Below, one piece after another: positions 34,601-41,801 of a stretch of 60,601 nt of DNA (position 1 is its first letter; each line of letters opens with the position of its first letter). Under the pieces are notes generated by a model, which had not been told where the DNA came from, ran no database searches, and saw only the letters and a program-made list of their open reading frames with translations. The DNA comes from a virus. Position numbers and translations under genes: made by a program. The stretch covers positions 1 to 60,601 of the IMG/VR virus record IMGVR_UViG_3300030012_003336, one strand, 5' to 3'.

Positions 34601-36066
34601 TAATTGTCGTTATCGGCTAAGTAGTCTTCTAATATTTGATAGTCTTCCAACCCCGCTTGTTTCCCCGCAGCTAAGGCACTAGACCACTCACCAGACTTGT
34701 AAGTGGTCAGAAGAAAATCACTACTATCTTGAAAGCCTGCTTTTAAGCGTTCGATTCTTTGTTCGTTTAGTAAGACTTTAGCTTCAGAACTTAGATCTTT
34801 TCTATCCGCAAGAGCTTTCTCAAAGAGATCTTTTTTAAACGCCAGTTTAGATGGTACATACGGCAGACCGAACCCCCCTTTGCGTATATTCTTAGCTAAG
34901 TCCTCATCATCATCATGGAATCTGTAAAAGCCCTGCTCAGTTCCAAACTCGAGTAACGATTGTTTTAAAGCTGGTAATATGTCTGTTGGGTTGAACCCAA
35001 GCTTGTCCGCATATTCGTCAGCTAAATCGTCAATGTTTGTATTTTTTGCCCTGTCTACGGCCTGTAACCGTTTTTCGGCATCGCTAACTTCGTACTCATC
35101 AAATTCTTCTCCAAGTGCCTCTCGTATTTTTTTTATAGGGGCCGTGATAGCAAAAGGATTTTCCCCGTGATATACAGAGTGAACATATTTTTTAACTTTT
35201 CTATATATCCCTGAAGAAAACTTCAAGGCTTTGTCCCCAAATCCCATCTCCTCTTTGTCCCCTTCTCGGCGCGTTATACCTTCCGCAATAATCCGAAACT
35301 CTTCATTTTGACGCAGTTCATCATCTATTGCTTGTTTGGCCTCGATGACTTTAAGAACCTTATACAACGGCATATCATAATGCTCGGGGTTCTGACGGAG
35401 CTGCTGTAATTTTAAAGCGTCACGCATGGTGACCCCAGTCATGGCTCCTTGTTTAAGAGCATCAACAGGGTTCATTGTTTCAACAGAATCCCCGACGTAT
35501 AACTCTCCGGAAGAAAGTTTTGCGACAGCCATTTCTCCCGAATCGACTTTCCGTTCTAAGAGACTGTCGTAATTTCCTCCCCCTATACCACTAAACATTA
35601 TCGACGATACCTCATCCCGCAGGTTAGCTACCGTTGTGTTAAGGTAGTCTTCTGTAGGATTAGCTACCTCGGTAGCTGCAATATAATTAGTAAGTGTTTT
35701 CCAATCTTCAGATCTAGAATCAAGAGAGTCTCTGTAAAACTTTACTTGGTCATCAAAGGATCCGCGTGAGTCGTAGCTACCAGCTAGGACATCAATTTCT
35801 TCTGCGTTCGATCCATCAGGCAAAAGAATCCCATCATTGATTAGCGACTGGGTGTAGCCCTCAAAAATCTGGGATTCTATCTCACCGTTATAGGCGTTGT
35901 TAGCAACGTGCTCTTCTCGAAGGTAATCTGAATATCGAACCCTACTCTCGAGTTGATCTTCAAAGGTGTTTTCCTGAGTCCATTCCGAATATGGTTTCGG
36001 TTGTACTAATTCTGCCAGCCCTTCGGCGGCTTCAACGCGGTTAAGAAAATCAAGAGTCTCAGACAT
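25606..36066 (-). CDS. Giant polyvalent internal virion protein with metallopeptidase motif
   Basis: A 3,486-residue protein, ATG 36066. Visible parts: a charged N-terminus; hydrophobic patches near residues 500-600 (ALGLGFAALDTIAALPMAIG); Pro/Ser/Thr-rich linkers near 1000-1200 and 2080-2150; a zinc-peptidase-like HEVTHAYV at about 1896, with a downstream MYEALENVDEFIAHFL that can supply the third ligand; and a C-terminal third containing MSMVLPTLLRAVVGG-type membrane-like helices and LDLTYMNPFSMIADP, similar to large polyvalent-protein domains (LPD38 type). Large internal proteins of this kind are ejected with DNA and cross the host envelope. It is the last gene of the terminase operon. The phrase LASGLG, LASGLE or AASGLG recurs at about residues 1181, 2123 and 2405. 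Confidence 0.85.
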   Translation of the reverse strand: MSETLDFLNRVEAAEGLAELVQPKPYSEWTQENTFEDQLESRVRYSDYLREEHVANNAYNGEIESQIFEGYTQSLINDGILLPDGSNAEEIDVLAGSYDSRGSFDDQVKFYRDSLDSRSEDWKTLTNYIAATEVANPTEDYLNTTVANLRDEVSSIMFSGIGGGNYDSLLERKVDSGEMAVAKLSSGELYVGDSVETMNPVDALKQGAMTGVTMRDALKLQQLRQNPEHYDMPLYKVLKVIEAKQAIDDELRQNEEFRIIAEGITRREGDKEEMGFGDKALKFSSGIYRKVKKYVHSVYHGENPFAITAPIKKIREALGEEFDEYEVSDAEKRLQAVDRAKNTNIDDLADEYADKLGFNPTDILPALKQSLLEFGTEQGFYRFHDDDEDLAKNIRKGGFGLPYVPSKLAFKKDLFEKALADRKDLSSEAKVLLNEQRIERLKAGFQDSSDFLLTTYKSGEWSSALAAGKQAGLEDYQILEDYLADNDNYSQFANRALGLGFAALDTIAALPMAIGGLFDKEAAAEYFSGMAAERAKRRRVAGMFGDEYGFFSELGETALPMVGDVAATALITSVSGGAGAGAGVALFAARSAAKSGAKFTLSGFGKAAVGNTFKTVAVGRTKDSRTLADELLKAGLVGTKTRTGVKTVTKDGIDEASDSLTKKLIMVSDPDKAASQLTGFLDDFNKKHIGRVMADAIGPSTLPLIATAGTRSGSATYGQVYGQLIDEGVTREEAHDKALGASIQAAAFTGILTASFSRIGFGGFESVLGRGLTYKQLNEAGDFLISKARQLGDRTFKTTTGQQVKFADLLEAELKENLKRSVGLPAKVKGIFRPVVTLGIPAGSEALEEGIDELVTGLFADAALNENTPIEQQLKQGYMAALMGGALGGAVPAIRAGKKLIGGRNFQDSKMSAQDSIIAGAVARLEASNSKEAAKALREAIGDPTRFDDTKRDARVDEAIGQANTTRAATPPPLPVSDTATPVEQSAENLSEPVPTVTPTPEDTTSPVAPEVNAESVPETPSKAPAPQRGAIPQLADVESKLAKAAPKPVHNGLQREVRFASLLDKAAYIVRRSSKNRSKNFDAFLNYAMQQSGMTEQQVRQHGDEVNIYIANRAAEGGTVLEIPALFTNKEQAAAPPREQLELNLKDEASPKSIRSALAAVTSSATVDSETVSPRVLARKRGLASGLGADPVQNSAVEGSDHQAFRDTAAGLEGIVYSEAEPSTRLEQDPEKSEQAEQIEQTFTDKVNEVKREEEAGTLSPEDGLAQKRQAFRERNESLNALRVTRTVESNEEVDPEEDAAVDRLIATGFPYVLTPAKLARLGVPVSERTLSKKFIEDSNAKIQRETSRRFPVTDVKTPEGGYAVTTLTDVKAKVGPDQVGIFNNDPQSMAALMEQGTPIRVPESVINATTTNPSFRFAQIGDQFVVSDIVLSESGGQVSALTPSDKVLTLREDYSMLQGLIEQVAELRQARSLSDIDPEDESRFATPTPEELEATTLIRDPFDLDRTNSEDREITIEEALDLVSNEENLRRFIPESLTPTVQQTALLDLQLRAMNALMRGQEPSLISLGREITQEYTKMQDARSEHLKQSYIATIPVDAVPALEQNENFSPEQEISDPYQPFPVLPAEQLPTRKIASTIKDAQDQAIEAMAADPEIRAAVLNILEQEVYQSSSINFSKMTNKEAWGLFTNWMAQGNNQSNVVSLDFQQALKTDLFEMGAPVRKALNILSLSAKSVEGDPMQDSGYRQTFEVSLQQLLGRTPTPPEINAFIASIEKAKSDLYLRSENADFSLEEIQEANLEEILALGLENNNPDSILEALRRIIESSSEAESEYDQHLVVLARLLIQNPSFLTDLSFTIDQTNLDYAGRMRIQDDGTRAISININGRNPRGVADTLLHEVTHAYVSNITRKPKAELTRRERSALAVLDNVINQVREQFSNQSMGGFGGATFVSTGYDNHDSRMYEALENVDEFIAHFLTNIKFQQAVKVLSDPSRAVGVRKRNVFEVIIDAILGLFPNLARAQYPKFRKAFSAVLDLAHTSVFAGLPKPRRAAAMSTQDFASLQRDGMTATKVIPPRAKKYIADRVFKTKATTSQPSLAVPLTSSSLATNAAEKVSSDRRSSVGLASGLEGATGTERTATQEHERRKQEYADLVRRIVPPDIEVQVDETIDGMAEVDQETGVMTINPDKILEYLQSLVQKNGGEPVPVREIVEIVIDEEISHAASVAALSKSEIEAIASALSLSDVNEVLAQYGNQDSIREDLKARFLEGDPDARLTIAEEMLRMFGQRSRMGFTTEEQAEFLSRNPSNKDILMRYLKGHFRRKKFERNMKNLSPKVRTAIERTRIQLRALQTGYVYKSRVLQFDPENPAATIEEFMRQLDINGRLSAGIDAPQPEEDQTAPARAASGLGINAQTERASDFPESLDVDDDLIDFNHMELLEIPVIAKTDAAYEKSKSLFSKLFVRTADPTVVRFLRERDNFIKANDNLIGRFYQSYKEAMKEEFGDNVPPSDDKFWTMLQQATGSRTVVPDEARVKELEDSIAQARAVITINRDQGIIDDAEAETQREALRTRQAEGMQDLRVQAREKAKAERNEGLQYLKDTHRSVYTVVLNLRNLTDKMSASAKVLFGGDGVDLRFDNQMGVYITRTYQMFMNPDYIEMIKTSDSAEAVNIRQAAIQFMRDVFISQETQRLITEGATVSEAEQQAKQLYDEAEVGGASKGHQMMIEFLDAYGSANSARDFADAFDLAEGSAIRIEGTSDGLKALVDNLKKRRELPEALANLMGANNIKEDSVNDLVYSLGMVSRIAAHQSFLQKLKAQGQAGGWLLTAKQVEDLKEDNFAEGSKYRRVKSDKADMGNNPLAGLYAKEDIIEELKVLMQPISRTGSDATSQTLNNIMGYAHKFTGYSMGAKTLLSFGFYLRNALSNIMFFGPAQGFYGSFRLLKIGGKYGAGDMFRRAIGSGSVRDTDAYLSRLEATGVFGNEIRSQIMIRLMRGEESMNSLQAKLSELSEQAKNPNVTGSALRQIRDNLGRIASAMDSFYKIAYFEHEKKVLLEARAHDIKTGKFNKENPPPSDTQIEQDAADIVSATAQSYDRALPIIKKITTETNFGLLFAPFIRFTAEIPRITANTIRLARKEMKSDNPVIRARGRKRITGFIGTVGLVSMVLPTLLRAVVGGIGKDEDEAIRASLPVYLRNHTFFYFKRPGSDQLRSLDLTYMNPFSMIADPSLRFMEHLFRGEPVEGMQKAVMTGVFAPFLGQQILSGAVFDVLENRQASNDAPIYEESEDFNSKIGKSLGYILREAYGGRTPKKVMEAYRTAVEGGESHFLDSPMGLIFQEAMPVTSRPVDPKRQFERTLYALRDEYSRARRMYNRLRQDEAMSDREIVNLYKDTKERMLEINSALRTAIRGFGSFMSEGEMYRAMRKAKYGETRSQLLFTGQGFQERYLPSLPLRRDLMQTPNGEARLRTLSEAAMQDPRFIEIDQ

Positions 36067-36102
36067 AGCTGTAGCTCGGGTTGGATATGTGGGTTGTGGG
36101 AA

Positions 36103-37071
36103 TTACTGATCGTAAAGGTCAGACAGATTTGGAGCTTTAGAAGTAGAGGGGGCCAGTTGATCGCGTCTTATTTTGTCGAGCAAAGCCGCTTGAATAGCAT
36201 TTCCATTTTCGAATTGACTAACAACCGCAAGAGCCTGTGGCTCATTTCTAAACACCATCTGAGCATACTTTTTAAGTCGAGCTATTTGGTCTGCTGAATG
36301 TATTTTTTGCACTTTGTCGGCGTCAACAAGACTTGAAAGATCTTTCTCGTCCATTTCAGGAAGTTCAGACGGCTGTATTGCTTTAATGTCAGTCACAAGT
36401 GAGTTAAGGACTTTATCAGTCCTAGCTTTTTCTTCTGCTTGAGCTTGAATTTGTTCTTGGGATTGTTTTTGACTTGCTGCCGCTTTATTTTTTGCCTCTA
36501 CGGCCGTAGAGTAATCAATCGCGGCTGCTTCTTGTGCAGAAATATTACCATCCTTCATAGCTTCCCGCATGACAAAGCTCGTCATGCCCTGCTGCACCGC
36601 ATTAAAAGCAAACGGACTAAGTTTACCTGCGGCCTCTTGCCCTGAAACAGTTTTGTACGCGCTATCAAACAGAGTTTTTGTTGCTGTAGAAGTTAGACCC
36701 CCCGCAGCAGCAATTTCCATTTGCTTTCTTGCTAGCTCCTGACTCTTTTGAATCGGGGTTGTGTTTTCGTTTTCAGTAATGCTACGCAAACCGTCAGCAA
36801 GTTCTCCAAGTTTTGATATCTCTTCTCTTCTTTTTCTAGCACGATCTTTTTTCTCTTCTAAGTCTAAAAGACCAGATTCGTAAGCAAGATCTGCGGCTCG
36901 CATTCTATTCCTAGCCGTTTGTAGTTGGATTATATCGGCTGCAATCTTGTCATTTTGTGAGCCAAACTGCCGTCTGATAAAATCGCTCTCGCGATTAGAC
37001 AAGGGTCTAGTGTTAAAAAAGTCCCCTTTGATCGGGGCAATATCATTTGAGTAAGAAAATTCTTCGGCCAT
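36103..37071 (-). CDS. Internal virion or DNA ejection protein, coiled coil
   Basis: A 322-residue protein, helical and Gln/Ala/Lys/Glu rich (ADLAYESGLLDLEEKKDRAR; SQKQSQEQIQAQAEEKARTD). It lies 36 bases upstream of the giant virion protein and just after another coiled-coil gene. This trio, located downstream of the terminase, resembles the internal core/ejection protein sets of podoviruses. No family was recognised from sequence. Confidence 0.6.
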   Translation of the reverse strand: MAEEFSYSNDIAPIKGDFFNTRPLSNRESDFIRRQFGSQNDKIAADIIQLQTARNRMRAADLAYESGLLDLEEKKDRARKRREEISKLGELADGLRSITENENTTPIQKSQELARKQMEIAAAGGLTSTATKTLFDSAYKTVSGQEAAGKLSPFAFNAVQQGMTSFVMREAMKDGNISAQEAAAIDYSTAVEAKNKAAASQKQSQEQIQAQAEEKARTDKVLNSLVTDIKAIQPSELPEMDEKDLSSLVDADKVQKIHSADQIARLKKYAQMVFRNEPQALAVVSQFENGNAIQAALLDKIRRDQLAPSTSKAPNLSDLYDQ

Positions 37072-37077
37072 CTTACT

Positions 37078-38253
37078 TTATATTCTAGTTCCTCGACCCG
37101 CTCCCGGTGTCGCGTTTTTATTTACGGTCTTTTGAGACCGATCCTTACCCTCCTGCACCATTGCTGCTATTTGTTTTCGTTTCTCTTCTTCGAGTTTCTC
37201 TTGCTGCTCTCGAGCGGCTTTTTCTGCGGCCCTTGCCGCCTGAGTGCGAATGCCTGGCCTGCCCATAGCTTCGGCTGCGGCCCGTGCTTCTCCGGCTTCT
37301 TTTTTATTACCGGCTCTCTCGAGGGCTCTAGCAGCTCTATTCAGTCTTCCTTTTTCTGATTCTAAGCTGCGATTAGCGTCTCCTAATCCTCCTACAGACC
37401 CCTCTAATGCTGTAGAAGTTCCGAATGCCCTTCCTTGCATGGCCTCCTGTCTATCCAAACCCGGCGTTTTGGTAACTGCGCTACGGGCTGGGTCAGTCAA
37501 AGAATCTTTAAATCTTTGAGCCTCGAGGTTTTTCATCATGCGGCGGCCAGTCCGATTGAACTGTTCAGCCGACACAAGACCTTGGCTAACCATAGCCTCT
37601 CTCAGGCCACTCATATTAGCTTTCAGCGCGTCCCCTGAGAGATTCTCTAGCCCGGTTTGCATTGCCTGCCCGAAATCAATTCTAGCTTTTCTTTTTTGAA
37701 AAGCGTCTCCTATCGCAGCGATTCCTTTTCTAGCCAGTTCAGCTTTCTCCGCAGCATCTTTATTTTTTCGATCTCTATCCGCATCGCGACGAGCAGTTAT
37801 CTCGGCGAGTTTAGCTTCTGCGGCTTGTTGTCTTTCTTTAAAACCTGTTAGCTTTTCTTCTCTAAGAAGTGCAGGATCTTTTGGCGTATTAAATTGACCA
37901 GAATAATTAACGTCCTCCGCATCTTCTGGAAATGCTTCGACTTTACTAAACCGTGGATCAACCTCGAGAGTAGTAAGCTCCGGAGTCTTGTTCTCATTTA
38001 AAGGGAACACCGTCGCTTTAGGTGGGTCGTCTGAAGCCACATCAGCCGCTTCGTCTTCATCGGCGGCAATGACGGCGGTAAGAGCTTTTTGCTTTGTGTC
38101 GCCAACACGGTCTAGACGCCCCTGCAACGCAGCTAGCTTATCGCTTTGAGCTTTAGTAGGTTTCTTGCCACCTATTTTTTTTAAAAGCTTTTGAATCTTA
38201 TCTCCAAGCGCCTCTTCTTTTTCTTGGAGCTTTTTTAGCTGTTCAGGATCCAT
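37078..38253 (-). CDS. Internal virion protein, coiled coil
   Basis: A 391-residue protein starting MDPEQLKKLQEKEEALGDKI. The N-terminal 65 residues are coiled coil and the middle is acidic (VIAADEDEAADVASDD). Then come long Lys/Glu/Arg/Ala helices (QQAAEAKLAEITARRDADRD; RLNRAARALERAGNKKEAGE) and a Gly/Arg-rich basic end (GAGRGTRI). It lies between the terminase and the second coiled-coil protein. Probably a core or ejection protein; alternatively a tail-needle-associated factor. Confidence 0.6.
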   Translation of the reverse strand: MDPEQLKKLQEKEEALGDKIQKLLKKIGGKKPTKAQSDKLAALQGRLDRVGDTKQKALTAVIAADEDEAADVASDDPPKATVFPLNENKTPELTTLEVDPRFSKVEAFPEDAEDVNYSGQFNTPKDPALLREEKLTGFKERQQAAEAKLAEITARRDADRDRKNKDAAEKAELARKGIAAIGDAFQKRKARIDFGQAMQTGLENLSGDALKANMSGLREAMVSQGLVSAEQFNRTGRRMMKNLEAQRFKDSLTDPARSAVTKTPGLDRQEAMQGRAFGTSTALEGSVGGLGDANRSLESEKGRLNRAARALERAGNKKEAGEARAAAEAMGRPGIRTQAARAAEKAAREQQEKLEEEKRKQIAAMVQEGKDRSQKTVNKNATPGAGRGTRI

Positions 38254-38293
38254 GATTTAGAGATTGCAAGTGTCTAATTTTTAAGGGTCAAAG

Positions 38294-40081
38294 TCAATCC
38301 AGCAAAACCGCATCGTTGTTTTGTAAGGCCCCCCTGAGAGATTTAATTGTTCGGCGTTGGCGCGGGTTGTTTTTCTCCGCTTCATTCGGTGGATCCACGG
38401 CGACTAACCCAAGACGTTGCCTAGCTAAATCCAAAGCCAGAAACGCGGCGTCTGCTAAATCAGGGCTTTTTCCAAAGCGAGATTTGAATTCTTGTTTAGA
38501 CTCTATTTTGACCCGAAGAGTTCCGCTTTTGACTAAATCGTAGTTTCTGCTGGTAATTTCTTGGGCTAAATCGTGCTTGATGCCAAATACTTGACGAGTT
38601 CGCATCAGCTCTTTTCCTACAAACCAAAGCTCCGAGACTCGATTAACATACAATTCTTCTCCAATTGCTTTGCTATTCGCACTAACCCGCCGGTCACTCG
38701 CTTTGCCCCCAAAGCTAACCCTTAAAAATCGATCCGACCACTCACCAGCCAATACATCACAAAAAGGTGCTCCGGCTCCAGTGGCGTCTACGGCCACGTT
38801 CTCAGGTAGAATATTTCTTCTAGTGCAGTGCTCTTTGATTTGTCTCACTATTTGATATGTGCGGGGAACAGCCTTGTTCGACGCATCATCGTTAAGATGT
38901 ATCGACTCCCCAAACTCGATTACAAATTGCCCCGTCGAGTCGTAGCCAACAGCCGCCGTGAACAAAATGGTTCGGTCACCGCCGTTGGTAAAAGCGGGAT
39001 CAATACCAGCCAAATAGATTGGTTGCCCTTTCCACGATACCTGGCTCATAGCCTTACTTATGGTTAGCTCGTTTTCTCCGTATATGCCTTGTGTCTCATC
39101 GCTGTCGAAGAAAACCGCGCGGACCATCCGCATGTAGCCTCGGGACTCAGGCCCTAGCAACGCCTTGTCCTCATTAATCTTTTCTTCTGTAGGTAACCAC
39201 GGATACAAGACCTCTCCGGCCAGTATGTTGGGGGATCTTTCTCCATCTAATCGGATGTAGTCCCCGCCCCATTTAGTTGTCCAGTCGTCTTGATTGTTTG
39301 TGTCCACTGAGTCCCACCCATTAATAGGTTCGGACCACACTCCAAAAGCATCAAACCTGCTGTTGGGATTGCTCATGCCTATGAGCTGAAACTCAGGGTT
39401 CTTCGACAGGTTGGTCAATCCGGCTTGCAGAATACTTTCTGACAACTCAGATAGCTCGTCTGCAATGAGCAGCGTTCTACGAGCCTTAATACCGATTAGC
39501 TTGCCTACAGCCTCGCGTGTCTTAGACCGCTCCGACGCAATCAACGATAGGCCCGCCCGCTCTATCAAAGTACCCTTTTCAGAAACATAAGCAGCCGATC
39601 CGATTGAATCCCGAATCTTGATCGGGGCACCCTCAACCACTGACAGTAAAGACATGACAGAACCCCAAATCCTTTTACGGGCTTCCCGTAAAGTAGTCGA
39701 GGTCATCAAGACTAGTGTGTCTTTGGGCTGGGACAGCCAATTAACAATACCCCATGCCGCCATAGTGTGACTCTTACCAGATGATGCGCTGCCCCCGATT
39801 GCTAAATACTTGTTATTCAAAGCAGCCCAAATCATTTGCTCCGCCCAAGGATGACGAACCATTAAAGGTTCCGGCAATTCATCATGATTCCATAGCTCGT
39901 CACAAATGCGCCAAAAGTAGTATTCCTTCGCACGTAAATTTTCATGGTGTGCAAATCCATAAAGCAAGCCAGTTAACGGACTCGTAGGTGGTATCATTAA
40001 CCCACCTACGTCCATCTTCTTAGTCTCCGCATCGATGTGCGGTTCTAGTATCTGCTTGATGGATTTCTTTGAAACGGACAT
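38294..40081 (-). CDS. Terminase large subunit
   Basis: A 595-residue protein with the two-domain terminase layout. ATPase: Walker A GGSASSGKS (96-104), Walker B LLIADE (204-209), coupling motif SNPN (237-240). RNase H-like nuclease: AGIDPAF (Asp361), AVDATGAG (Asp432) and PDLADAAFLAL (Asp541 and Asp544). It is the packaging motor. Unusually, it is transcribed away from the HTH/small-terminase candidate, with only 29 bases between start codons, and it leads the operon of internal virion proteins. Confidence 0.95.
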   Translation of the reverse strand: MSVSKKSIKQILEPHIDAETKKMDVGGLMIPPTSPLTGLLYGFAHHENLRAKEYYFWRICDELWNHDELPEPLMVRHPWAEQMIWAALNNKYLAIGGSASSGKSHTMAAWGIVNWLSQPKDTLVLMTSTTLREARKRIWGSVMSLLSVVEGAPIKIRDSIGSAAYVSEKGTLIERAGLSLIASERSKTREAVGKLIGIKARRTLLIADELSELSESILQAGLTNLSKNPEFQLIGMSNPNSRFDAFGVWSEPINGWDSVDTNNQDDWTTKWGGDYIRLDGERSPNILAGEVLYPWLPTEEKINEDKALLGPESRGYMRMVRAVFFDSDETQGIYGENELTISKAMSQVSWKGQPIYLAGIDPAFTNGGDRTILFTAAVGYDSTGQFVIEFGESIHLNDDASNKAVPRTYQIVRQIKEHCTRRNILPENVAVDATGAGAPFCDVLAGEWSDRFLRVSFGGKASDRRVSANSKAIGEELYVNRVSELWFVGKELMRTRQVFGIKHDLAQEITSRNYDLVKSGTLRVKIESKQEFKSRFGKSPDLADAAFLALDLARQRLGLVAVDPPNEAEKNNPRQRRTIKSLRGALQNNDAVLLD

Positions 40082-40110
40082 ACTAAACTCACAGCCTACG
40101 CCTAAGAAAA
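40082..40110. promoter_or_regulatory. Divergent intergenic gap between terminase genes
   Basis: Only 29 bases separate the ATG of the large terminase (minus) and the GTG of the HTH protein (plus). Any promoters must overlap the coding regions. The sequence AAGAAAA before the GTG is the only ribosome-site-like feature. I could not place a -35/-10 pair. Confidence 0.4.
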
Positions 40111-40674
40111 GTGTCTGACAAACCTAAACCCGATAGCTTACAACATAGAGCCCTTGCTATGTACAAGGACAACTGGAAGACCGTTTCGATTGCTAAAGAA
40201 CTGGGAGTCCATCCGGGAACGGTGCGGCGGTGGTTTAAAAAGATGGGGATGCCTGCAAAGAAAAACGGGCTGCAACCAAATCCTATACAGGAAGTATCTG
40301 AGGAAACCGACGCCATCGAAGCACACTTGGAGAACACTACCGACGAGGCGATTAAAAGAGCGCAGCACGACGAGAGGCAAAGAGAAGATGCTTCGATTAT
40401 AGACATCGCCGCAAGCCAAGCATCTCCGGCCGAAAAGTATCAGCACTACATTGCGGCTACGGGCATTAAACTGATGCGGGATGGAGTCAAAAACCTCCGC
40501 CCCCCTAAGACCGTGCGGGAGCTTTCTGAGTTAGATCAGATCGTGCGGCGTAATCTAGGTCTGAATTCCAAGAGTGGTGCGCCTGCAAAGATGCAGATCG
40601 ATATTTCTATTCTTAACAACACAAAAGCGGACAGGGGCGGCGGCGCAGTAAAACCTATTATTGACGTTGAATAA
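40111..40674 (+). CDS. HTH protein, candidate terminase small subunit
   Basis: A 187-residue protein from a GTG start. A helix-turn-helix is clear at about residues 20-45 (WKTVSIAKELGVHPGTVRRW). A helical middle and a short C-terminal end follow (MQIDISILNNTKADRGGG). Size, the N-terminal HTH and position beside the large terminase fit a small terminase, which marks the packaging site; a transcription regulator of the replication operon is the main alternative. It overlaps the next ATG by one base. Confidence 0.6.
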   Translation: MSDKPKPDSLQHRALAMYKDNWKTVSIAKELGVHPGTVRRWFKKMGMPAKKNGLQPNPIQEVSEETDAIEAHLENTTDEAIKRAQHDERQREDASIIDIAASQASPAEKYQHYIAATGIKLMRDGVKNLRPPKTVRELSELDQIVRRNLGLNSKSGAPAKMQIDISILNNTKADRGGGAVKPIIDVE

Positions 40675-41057
40675 TGAGCTACTTTTTTAATTTTGATTCC
40701 GGAGCACCAGAATTTGATGGATCTCACTACGATCCAGACAACGACCCATATATTTTTAGGCAGGAAAATCCTGTGTATATGGAGTTCACAGAAACAAAAA
40801 AATACTCAGCAGGCAAGTCAACTACAGGGCCCAAAGGAGTAATCCTGTATAGCGAACTACGTGATGCTTTTCTGGGTATTGTTGAACACGCCTCCAAGCC
40901 ACCTGTTGCTTGTTACTCGACCTCGGGGACGTTGTCCATTCTACAGACTAAGCATGGGCTTAACTCTACAGAAGCTGAACTAGCTCTGGATCAATTGAAA
41001 TCGTGCAACCTCGGTCCAGAGACTCCTTGTTTTTTAGACTCAAGTTCGATTGAGTAA
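40674..41057 (+). CDS. Unknown protein of the replication operon
   Basis: A 127-residue protein starting MSYFFNFDSGAPEFDGSHYD, aromatic and acidic at the start, then a winged-helix-like segment (LRDAFLGIVEHASKPPVACY; LQTKHGLNSTEAELALDQL). The stop of the previous gene and this ATG overlap (TAATG). It could be a small DNA-binding protein; the fold guess is weak. Confidence 0.55.
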   Translation: MSYFFNFDSGAPEFDGSHYDPDNDPYIFRQENPVYMEFTETKKYSAGKSTTGPKGVILYSELRDAFLGIVEHASKPPVACYSTSGTLSILQTKHGLNSTEAELALDQLKSCNLGPETPCFLDSSSIE

Positions 41058-41305
41058 TGGACTCTATTTTCAAAGATAGGGAGGTAGAAATCAACCCTAC
41101 CGTCTTGATCAGAGAAGACGACAAAAGTAAAAACGATTTTACTTTTTACCGGAAACAACTGTTCGGTGTCTACTATCGAGTCACTCCTAAGACGCCGAAA
41201 GAAATATTCTTTATCCAAAGGCTAACTAAGAATTCTGTCCTGTTCACTCCTGACGCTGGCGACGGGCTTATTGTCGCTCCTTCTTGTTTCAAGCATCTTC
41301 AATGA
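41057..41305 (+). CDS. Unknown small protein of the replication operon
   Basis: An 82-residue protein starting MDSIFKDREVEINPTVLIRE, with beta-like strands (FGVYYRVTPKTPKEIFFIQR). TAATG overlaps on both sides bind it into the operon. No family was recognised. Confidence 0.6.
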   Translation: MDSIFKDREVEINPTVLIREDDKSKNDFTFYRKQLFGVYYRVTPKTPKEIFFIQRLTKNSVLFTPDAGDGLIVAPSCFKHLQ

Positions 41306-41793
41306 TCATTGGAATTGACAACGGGTTGGCTGGAGGTCTTTGTGCGATCTCAGATTTCAATGGTGTAATCATAGACAAGATTGCGATGCCAACACTTCAG
41401 CGATCTAAAAAGAAAGAGGTCTGCATTGATTCTATATCCAACTGGTTGACGCAATTTGATTCTCGCTTCACGTTAGCAATCGAGGAGCCCTTGGCACACG
41501 CCAAAAGTTCACAGGCAGTTCGCTCGATGGCACTTAGCTTTGGAAAACTGTTGGGTATGGCCGAGGTCAAAGGCTGGGCGCATAACAGGATCTCTGTCCA
41601 TAAATGGCAAAAAGAAATGCTCGGTAGGACTCCCAAGGGTATGACCAAAATAGCAGCCCTCAACACCGCTGAACGATTAGCGCCACAGGAGAACTGGTTG
41701 AAAAACAAACGCTGCCGGACACCGCACGACGGGATGATCGATGCGTTCTTGATAGCCCGATATTATTTGACAAAGGCTAACAAGAATCTATAA
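41302..41793 (+). CDS. RuvC-like Holliday junction resolvase
   Basis: ATG 41302 gives 163 residues; the preceding in-frame start lies inside the previous gene. RuvC-fold landmarks are visible: IIGIDNGLAGG with Asp6, LAIEEP with Glu61/62, and PHDGMIDAFLIARYY with His142/Asp143 and Asp147. These correspond to the four acidic or His metal ligands of RuvC-type resolvases. In phages such enzymes resolve branched replication DNA before packaging. It lies directly before the RecB-like nuclease. Confidence 0.85.
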   Translation: MIIGIDNGLAGGLCAISDFNGVIIDKIAMPTLQRSKKKEVCIDSISNWLTQFDSRFTLAIEEPLAHAKSSQAVRSMALSFGKLLGMAEVKGWAHNRISVHKWQKEMLGRTPKGMTKIAALNTAERLAPQENWLKNKRCRTPHDGMIDAFLIARYYLTKANKNL

Positions 41794-41801
41794 GGCCCGC
41801 T

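Noticed and set aside
25606-36066. N4-type virion RNA polymerase
   Set aside because: The length is right, but I could not find the catalytic motifs of that family; a metallopeptidase motif and polyvalent-type C-terminus fit better.
40089-40446. Minus-strand frames opposite the HTH gene
   Set aside because: The plus-strand frame has a clear helix-turn-helix and fits the operon; the opposite frames are Cys/Leu/Phe-rich shadows.
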